From Alphaproteobacteria bacterium (GTDB taxonomy: Bacteria > Pseudomonadota > Alphaproteobacteria > Caulobacterales > Maricaulaceae): 64,000 bases of DNA. The DNA lies in contig WGOD01000002.1 in assembly GCA_016124205.1 (NCBI GenBank), positions 806,001-870,000 of the forward strand, given 5' to 3'. The translations under genes were made by a program, and so were the position numbers. The notes beneath the pieces were generated by a model that saw nothing but the letters and a program-made list of their open reading frames with translations, ran no database searches and was not told where the DNA came from. Of this stretch, positions 54,406-64,000 are shown one piece after another. Position 1 is the first letter of the stretch. Each line of letters opens with the position of its first letter.

Positions 54406-54423
54406 GCGCCGGCAAACCGGCGC
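54406..54423 (-). terminator. GC hairpin between the KRPPR protein gene and cusC
   Basis: GCGCCGG (54406-54412), loop CAAA, CCGGCGC (54417-54423): a perfect 7-bp stem. On the minus strand it is followed by TTTCGG. It sits 6 bases after the stop codon of the small exported protein and 32 bases before cusC, so it may terminate or attenuate. Confidence 0.55.
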
Positions 54424-54428
54424 GGGAA

Positions 54429-54839
54429 TCAGATCCGGGGAGGTCGTTTGGGGGTCAGAAAGGCAATCGAATCGAACCGGTCGTCGGACACGGCGTGTCG
54501 CGACACATCGGGCAGCGTGATTCGGCCGATCGCGGCGTTATGGGGAAGCGGATACGGTGGCGATCCCGAAACCAGCGGGCAGTCGGCCATCTGGCAGGCA
54601 TCGCAACACTCGGCCGCCCCCTCGCAGTCTTCCATCGCCATGGATTGCGGCATGTCCGGCCCGGCCATCTCGTGTTCGCACATGGTTCCCGTACCGGCCA
54701 TGCCCACGTCTTCGGGCGACGCCGCGCTCGCGCTCGATATGGGTCCAATGGAAAGCGAGGCTGCCAGAAGCGCAACGCTCAGCACCCGCAGGGCGGAAAA
54801 AATAATGGAGGCTGGGTTTGGCACAGAGTCCGGTCTCAT
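54429..54839 (-). CDS. Small exported Cys/Met-rich protein ending KRPPR
   Basis: 136 residues from an ATG at 54839 (other starts at 54878 possible). A signal peptide (SALRVLSVALLAASLSIG) is followed by MCEHEMAGPDMPQSMAMEDC and ECCDACQMADCPL, dense in Cys and Met, and the end FLTPKRPPRI. Probably a periplasmic copper-binding protein related in layout to the DUF2946 group. It lies just upstream of cusC on the same strand. Start uncertain; no clear ribosome site seen. Confidence 0.65.
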   Translation of the reverse strand: MRPDSVPNPASIIFSALRVLSVALLAASLSIGPISSASAASPEDVGMAGTGTMCEHEMAGPDMPQSMAMEDCEGAAECCDACQMADCPLVSGSPPYPLPHNAAIGRITLPDVSRHAVSDDRFDSIAFLTPKRPPRI

Positions 54840-54922
54840 CCACGAAGGTGTCACCCTAGCACTATGGATACCGTTCATGAAGGTTCGAATTGCCGCAGCA
54901 CTCGATGAGCCCTCGCAATAGC

Positions 54923-59687
<4,765 letters not shown>

Positions 59688-59692
59688 TGCAT

Positions 59693-60952
59693 TCAGTCCT
59701 GTTGCGGGCCGGCTGGACGGGGGCTGGCGTAAAGTCGAAGAAGGTGAATGTCGGCCTCGTGGAGCGCCTGGAGAGCATCGACACGGCGCGAGCGCGCGTC
59801 GGCAAGGGCGCGCTGGGTATCGAACACGTCGAGGATTGAAAACACGCCGCGCTCATACCCGGACCTTGCCGACCAGAGCGCCTCCTCCAGGGTCGGGATG
59901 ACCGTTGTCTCAAGCGACAGAACCTCTTCAGCAGCCGAGACCCGCCGGGACCGGTTCAGTTCCTCATTGCGCTCCCAGTCGCGAAGGGCGGCCGATATCC
60001 GGGCGTCTGTGGCCTGCGCTGCGATCCGGGCGCTTTCAATCTCGGCCCGATTGGCATTCCACACCTGAAGCGGGATCGCGAAACGAAATCCGACGGTGAG
60101 GTCATCGGTTGAGGCAAGATGCCGCCCGGTCAAGCCGACTGTCGCGTCGGGGATGGCACGAGCGGTCTCAACTTGCAGCCTAGCGTCGCGAATGTCGCGC
60201 TCGGCGCGCAATCGGCGAAGGTCGGCTGTCTCCAGAGCCCGTCCTGGCGCTGGCGCTTCGCCGCGAGTGAAGAATGACTCCAGTTCTACAGCAGGTGCTT
60301 GTGAAGCCGCCCAATAGGATGCAAGCCCGGAAGACTGGCGCAAAACCTCCCGGCGGGCCGCCTGGACATCTATTTCAGCTTCAGCAAGACGTGCAGCCAC
60401 ACGGCTTCGTGCCATCACGGGGTCCCGGGCGGCCTGGACACGGCGTTCCACCACCTCAGCGAATGACGCGACCGCCTCCCGGCGGCCGATCGCGACTTCG
60501 AAGCGTGCCGTAGCCGCCTGAAGCGCGACGAAGGCCAGTTCGACATCGCGGACCAGGTCCGCTTCGAGGCTCGACTGTGCCAATGCCACCGCACCGAACT
60601 CGCGTTGCGCAAGACGAACGCGCGCCTCCGCATCCCCGCCGCGTTCTAAAGGCTGCAAAAGGGCGACCGACGTTTCGCCGGCATTGAGAAGATAGTTTCC
60701 GGCCGTTCCGGCGATCGTGTCGGATTCAATCTCGAGCGTGGGATTGGGCCGGAGGCCGGCACCTGCGATCAGGGCGCCGCTTGCCTCGGCTTCCAGCGCG
60801 GCCGCTTCGATTCCGGGCGCATTGGCAAGGGCAAGCGAAACCGCGGCTTCGCGATCGAACCCGGAAGTTGGTTCTTCCAGGGAAAGGGCCGGACCCGAAA
60901 GGGAAACCGCACCCAGCAGGGCGCACAGATGCGCCCGTATGACGATTTTCAT
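59693..60952 (-). CDS. CzcC-type TolC-family outer-membrane channel
   Basis: 419 residues, signal peptide (AHLCALLGAVSLSGPALS), and two TolC repeats (AAVSLALANAPGIEAAALEA; RAIPDATVGLTGRHLASTDD). The CzcC pattern NPTLEIESDTIAGTAGNYLL, GETSVALLQPLERGGDAEAR is present. Outer-membrane duct of the divalent metal pump and first gene of the czcCBA-DUF3147 operon, with CzcB 5 bases downstream. Confidence 0.92.
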   Translation of the reverse strand: MKIVIRAHLCALLGAVSLSGPALSLEEPTSGFDREAAVSLALANAPGIEAAALEAEASGALIAGAGLRPNPTLEIESDTIAGTAGNYLLNAGETSVALLQPLERGGDAEARVRLAQREFGAVALAQSSLEADLVRDVELAFVALQAATARFEVAIGRREAVASFAEVVERRVQAARDPVMARSRVAARLAEAEIDVQAARREVLRQSSGLASYWAASQAPAVELESFFTRGEAPAPGRALETADLRRLRAERDIRDARLQVETARAIPDATVGLTGRHLASTDDLTVGFRFAIPLQVWNANRAEIESARIAAQATDARISAALRDWERNEELNRSRRVSAAEEVLSLETTVIPTLEEALWSARSGYERGVFSILDVFDTQRALADARSRRVDALQALHEADIHLLRLYASPRPAGPQQD

Positions 60953-60982
60953 GTAGATTCCTGCTGACTGAACGAAAACAAT

Positions 60983-60998
60983 CCGGCGTCGACGCCGG
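60983..60998 (-). terminator. 16-bp palindrome between the KRPPR protein gene and czcC
   Basis: CCGGCGTCGACGCCGG is a perfect palindrome. On the minus strand it is followed by ATTGTTTTCGTTC, a T-rich stretch. It lies 10 bases after the stop of the His-rich protein gene and before czcC, in the same place as the hairpin before cusC, so it may partly end transcription. Confidence 0.55.
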
Positions 60999-61008
60999 GC
61001 GGTTCAGA

Positions 61009-61368
61009 TCAGAGGAGCCGGGGTGGCCGTTTCAGTGCCTGGCGGCCAGCATTGCGCGGCGCATTCGGGGAAAAGAGCGCGTGGGTTGCGGCTTCGCGAT
61101 TCCTTGCAACCATCCAGCCGCCCTGAATGACATGCGGCACGACATCGCTCAGGACGTGAACATGAAAATGCGCCGCACGCGTGGCTCCGAGCGTATCGGT
61201 ATCGACTTCGTCCGAACCGATCTGCTTCTCGTGATGCGTTTCAGCATGCCGCAGGGAGGCCGCATGGCCGGTATCGACGTTTTCCGAATGCGCGTGGGCA
61301 GCAGACATCGTTCCGGGACCCATAAGGGCCACGGTCAGGATGATAATGCTGACAATCAGTCGGACCAC
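61009..61368 (-). CDS. Small exported His-rich protein ending KRPPRLL
   Basis: 119 residues from a GTG at 61368, which follows GGGAG by 6 bases (the longer TTG start at 61398 has none). Signal peptide RLIVSIIILTVALMGPGTMSAAHA, mature part rich in His (HAHSENVDTGHAASLRHAET, HHEKQ, AAHFHVHVLSDVVPHV) and end QALKRPPRLL. Likely metal-binding periplasmic protein, upstream of czcC. It shares the KRPPR end and position with the gene before cusC. Confidence 0.68.
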   Translation of the reverse strand: MVRLIVSIIILTVALMGPGTMSAAHAHSENVDTGHAASLRHAETHHEKQIGSDEVDTDTLGATRAAHFHVHVLSDVVPHVIQGGWMVARNREAATHALFSPNAPRNAGRQALKRPPRLL

Positions 61369-61457
61369 GAAACACTCCCAAGTGCGAACGATACGCAACT
61401 AATGACCTGCTGGCAAACCTTCAAAGTCAGCTGATGGTCGGGTGGTCACTTGGCAGG

Positions 61458-61474
61458 ATTTCAGCATCTGAAAT
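61458..61474. repeat. Inverted repeat upstream of the czc region
   Basis: ATTTCAG (61458-61464), CAT, CTGAAAT (61468-61474), perfect arms, next to a 10-bp palindrome GTCCTAGGAC (61475-61484) at the stop of the epimerase fragment. It is about 90 bp before the start of the His-rich gene, so it could be an operator for the czc operon or the terminator of the fragment. Confidence 0.4.
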
Positions 61475-61477
61475 GTC

Positions 61478-62053
61478 CTAGGACACCGCCTTCAGCGGTG
61501 ACGGGCTCTGGTCCGCCTTGCGCGTCTCGTTCCAGTAGGACACGCACGGGACCTTCGAGCGGTCACAACGGTCAGCGTATTTGCGTGCGACATCCGTCAC
61601 TTCTTCCATCAAGCCGGCTTCCAGCGTGATCGGCTTCAGGCCCATCGACAGGAAGGTGTCGTTCTCGACATGGAGGTCGTTCTCGTCGGCCTCGTTGCGC
61701 GGATTGGGCAGGTTCGCGATCTCTGCGCCTGTCATCCCGGCAATCATCCGCGCCAGATCGCGGACGCGGTGCGTCTCGGTCATCTGGTTCATGATGCGGA
61801 CCTTCGCGCCGGTTTTTGGCGGGTTCTCAACCGCCAGCTGGATGCAGCGCACCGTGTCCTGGATGTGGATGAAGGCGCGCGTCTGGCCGCCCGTGCCGTG
61901 AACGATGAGGGGGTGGCCGACGGCGGCCTGCATCAGGAAGCGGTTCAGCACCGTGCCGTAATCGCCGTCAAAGTCGAAGCGGTTGATCAGCCGTTCGTCC
62001 TTGCGGGTCTCCTCGGTCTGGGTGCCCCAGACGATGCCCTGGTGAAGGTCGGT
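61478..62053 (-). pseudogene. UDP-sulfoquinovose synthase-like (SqdB/SQD1) gene, C-terminal fragment
   Basis: About 190 residues read TDLHQGIVWGTQTEETRKDE, then NRFLMQAAVGHPLIVHGTGG, QTRAFIHIQDTVRCIQLAVE and NPRNEADENDLHVEND. This is the C-terminal half of SQD1-type NAD-dependent epimerases that make UDP-sulfoquinovose for sulfolipid. The N-terminal NAD-binding half (another ~200 residues, with GxxGxxG) is missing; the frame joins a response regulator gene at 62046-62058. It cannot be functional. Confidence 0.88.
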
Positions 62054-62459
62054 GCATCTCCAGGTCAGACACCACAAGCTTGACCGCCTCGCTCGACAGG
62101 CCGGGACGTCGTCCCAGTGCATTCAGCCGAGCGGCCAGTTCGGAAAACGCAAAGGGCTTGACGAGGTAATCGTCCGCTCCCGCCTCAAACCCCAACACAC
62201 GGTCGTCAACACCGCTCACAGCGGTCAGGAAGATCACTGGCGTCTGCTCTCCGCTGGCCCGGAGCGCCTTGAGAATGGACAATCCGTCCATACCCGGCAC
62301 CATCCGGTCGAGAATAATCACGTCATATTGGCCGCGGCGCGCGAGCGCGAACCCGTCCACGCCATCATCGGTGACGTCGACGGAATGGCCCGCGCCGATC
62401 AGACCGGCGTGGACGTAATCGCGTGTTACAGCGTCATCTTCGACGAGCAGGAGTTTCAT
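62053..62459 (-). pseudogene. OmpR-type response regulator, N-terminal fragment
   Basis: The receiver domain is complete: acidic pocket LLLVEDDAVTRDYV, phospho-acceptor Asp51 (VIILDRMVPGMDG), Thr79 and Lys101 (YLVKPFAF). The start of the effector domain (KLVVSDLEMH, to about residue 136) follows, then the frame runs into the sulfoquinovose synthase fragment and ends at 61968 after 27 meaningless residues. The DNA-binding winged helix and any following kinase gene have been lost. PepSY proteins like the one upstream often precede such two-component pairs. Confidence 0.87.
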
Positions 62460-62547
62460 GAGATCAACTTAGCGAGAGAGGGCGTATCCGGCGATACCGC
62501 GGGGGGGACGTTCAGGAAACCGCCGGATACGCACCGGTGGTGCTGCG

Positions 62548-62889
62548 TCAGCTGCGGTCGCCTCCGGAATCACGTTCATCGTCCTCGATTTCGATCACTC
62601 GCAGAACTGCGCTGTCGATAAGGACTTCGATCTCGCGGCCATTGCTGTCGAGCAGTTCAACGGCAAAAACGAATTGCCCGTCCTCTTTCTCGAATTCAGC
62701 CGAAATGGCGCGAGCGCCTGTCTCGCTTTCAGCAAGGGCGATCGCTTCGCTCAGGCTGACAGCGGCATTGATGAAAGCCTCATGTTCCGCATGGTCATCG
62801 ACGGACCACATGTCGTTCGCGGCCACCGCCGGCGCGGCAACAAAACCGGCAAGCGTGAGAGCCAACAGGAAGCGTTTGGGGGAGGTCAT
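62548..62889 (-). CDS. PepSY domain periplasmic protein
   Basis: 113 residues. Signal peptide (MTSPKRFLLALTLAGFVAAPAVA), then a single PepSY fold (VSLSEAIALAESETGARAIS, AEFEKEDGQFVFAVELLDSN, REIEVLIDSAVLRVIEIEDD). Small PepSY proteins of this sort lie before response regulator and kinase genes and may modulate the sensor. Here the partner regulator is broken. A TATAAT box lies about 90 bp upstream. Confidence 0.9.
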   Translation of the reverse strand: MTSPKRFLLALTLAGFVAAPAVAANDMWSVDDHAEHEAFINAAVSLSEAIALAESETGARAISAEFEKEDGQFVFAVELLDSNGREIEVLIDSAVLRVIEIEDDERDSGGDRS

Positions 62890-63291
62890 GGCGGGTCTCC
62901 AGTTTCGATTTTCGAGAGCAAATCACGCTCGAACGACATTGGAGCTAGACGGTTCGTCTCGACCGAACCTCGCGTCAATTATACTTTTTTTGTAAATTGA
63001 CAATCGGAACTGCCGTGTACCAAATTTTGATCTCTTACATAACCGAATGAAAAACCGTCCCCGGAAGCTGATCGTTGGCGCTAAGCGTCAACTATTCCAA
63101 TCGGAACATCAACGGGAGTGCTGCGACTGTCAGACTTCGGTGGAGGCCGCAACGTTAGCCAGCCAGTAAGAGCGCCCTTTTCGTTTCAAAGGGAACTGCA
63201 AACTTCCCTGCTAAATTTCCTCCCCCAAGGAAACTAGGAAAGTCGGTCAACACATCCGTCCACGCCACTCGGAGCTCGTTTGATTTAGAGC
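62890..63291. other. Non-coding stretch between PepSY gene and merA
   Basis: 402 bp without a supported gene. It is richer in A/T than the rest. It holds the candidate promoter of the PepSY gene, and, towards merA, two short hairpins: GGGAA (63191-63195) with TTCCC (63204-63208) and TTTCCT (63216-63221) with AGGAAA (63228-63233). These lie downstream of the merA stop and could end its transcript. No transposase remains were seen. Confidence 0.6.
62978..62983 (-). promoter_or_regulatory. Candidate -10 box for the PepSY gene
   Basis: ATTATA on the plus strand, TATAAT on the minus strand, about 90 bp before the PepSY start. An A-run (seven T on the plus strand, 62985-62991) lies next to it. No strong -35 at 17 bp; a TTGTCA (62998-63003) is at 14 bp. 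Tentative. Confidence 0.4.
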
Positions 63292-64000
63292 TCAACCCGC
63301 ACAGCAGGAAAGCTTTGCTACATCCTTGTCGAAAGTTTGGGCGGCAAGCTTCAATCCTTCCACTGTGGTGAGATACGGAAAGATCGTCTCACCGAGCGAC
63401 TTTGCGGTCATGCCCAACTTCAGCGCCATGGCCAGTGTCTGAATGCTGTCAGCGCCTTCATGGGCAAGGATCTGGCCACCGAGCAGGCAGTCGGTCCTGG
63501 CGTCGGCCACCAGCTTGATCAGCCCCCGCGTGTCGCGGGCGGCCAGCGCGCGCGGCACCGCGTCGAGCGGCAGGACGGAGGTCTTGACCGCGTGACCGGC
63601 GGCCTTCGCCGCCTCTTCGTTCAAGCCCACGCCCGCCACCTGCGGGTCGGTGAACACGACCCACGGCATGGCGCGGTTGTCGTAGGCGAGGCTGTCGCCG
63701 TTAAGCGCGTTGAGAGCGGCGAGTTTGGCCCCATAGGCCGCCATGTAGACGAATTGGTCGCGGTTGGTCACGTCGCCGGCGGCGTAGACGCCGGACTTGG
63801 ACGTGCGCATCCGGTCATCGACGACGATGGCGCCGCGATTGTCCTGCTCAATGCCGGCGTCGGCGAGGCCCAGTGCTTCGGTATTGGGCGTGCGCCCTGT
63901 CGCGACCAGAAGCCGTTCGGCCGTCAGCTCGATCAGCCTGCCGCCCTTCTTGACGCAGACAGTGACGCCGCTTTCGTCTTCATGGCAGGCATCGTAGGCG
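63292..64000 (-). CDS. merA: Mercuric reductase, C-terminal part (5' end outside window)
   Basis: 236 residues visible of a flavoprotein disulfide reductase. Motifs: RLLVATGRTPNTEALGLADA, the FAD site GVYAAGDVTNRDQFVYMAAY, the dimerisation domain with PWVVFTDPQVAGVGLNEEAA, and the C-terminus AKLSCCAG, the paired cysteines that pass Hg(II) to the active site in MerA. It reduces Hg(II) to volatile Hg(0) with NADPH. The N-terminal half with the CxxxxC redox pair lies beyond the window. Confidence 0.92.
   Translation of the reverse strand, partial: AYDACHEDESGVTVCVKKGGRLIELTAERLLVATGRTPNTEALGLADAGIEQDNRGAIVVDDRMRTSKSGVYAAGDVTNRDQFVYMAAYGAKLAALNALNGDSLAYDNRAMPWVVFTDPQVAGVGLNEEAAKAAGHAVKTSVLPLDAVPRALAARDTRGLIKLVADARTDCLLGGQILAHEGADSIQTLAMALKLGMTAKSLGETIFPYLTTVEGLKLAAQTFDKDVAKLSCCAG

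Overview
The window is high-GC DNA from an alphaproteobacterium. A marine Hyphomonadaceae/Maricaulales-type organism is my best guess, based on dense operons with ATGA start/stop overlaps, a BigR-type sulfide switch, an Anbu/alpha-E/transglutaminase cluster and a PutP/RND-rich gene content. No rRNA, tRNA or CRISPR array was recognised.

1-8.8 kb, housekeeping and stress genes: an edge-truncated (probably tandem) TetR regulator, a Pmp3-like peptide, a PRC-barrel protein, topoisomerase IB, a lipoprotein overlapping a CDF-like cation transporter, a BON-MscS channel, an unknown secreted protein, and a HisKA_3 sensor kinase overlapping a NarL-type response regulator. 8.6-16.1 kb, sulfide/persulfide locus: a BigR-like ArsR repressor and an SQR-like flavoprotein face, across a very compact operator, an operon of MBL-fold hydrolase, rhodanese, RND adaptor, RND pump and DUF2892 protein. 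16.1-22.6 kb: proline symporter and a TetR-controlled second RND pump. 22.6-27.8 kb, formaldehyde/formate: formate-tetrahydrofolate ligase, glutathione-dependent formaldehyde dehydrogenase, NTF2-like and VOC proteins, S-formylglutathione hydrolase, and an LprI/YARHG protein. 28.0-31.0 kb, Anbu cluster: proteasome-like Anbu peptidase, transglutaminase, alpha-E protein and the last ~48 codons of the circularly permuted ATP-grasp gene, which is cut off by an IS6-family element.

31.0-62 kb is a metal-resistance island, nearly all on the minus strand. It holds DUF4198 and cytochrome c proteins, acyltransferases, PepSY and His/Met-rich proteins, copper resistance CopB and CopA oxidase, and a CnrY-CnrX-CnrH-like anti-sigma/sensor/ECF sigma unit. 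Next come a Cu(I) P1B ATPase with a methyltransferase and an amino-acid permease, CueR, DUF305, a CusCBA-type copper efflux system (CusB carries a fused CusF domain), and a CzcCBA-type divalent metal efflux system with a DUF3147 protein. Two small exported metal-ligand-rich proteins, both ending in KRPPR, precede the cus and czc operons.

At about 62.05 kb a response-regulator gene and a UDP-sulfoquinovose-synthase-like gene are joined by a deletion, leaving two fragments. A PepSY protein, a ~400-bp non-coding stretch and the 3' part of mercuric reductase complete the window.

The most notable points are: (i) an RND efflux pair inside a BigR-type sulfide operon under overlapping divergent promoters built from one inverted repeat; (ii) a CnrX-like sensor that keeps all five nickel/cobalt ligands at constant spacing but sits in a copper operon; (iii) twin KRPPR leader-protein genes with hairpins in front of both heavy-metal CBA operons; (iv) an IS6 element with a 50-bp terminal tandem duplication and no target duplication at the island edge.
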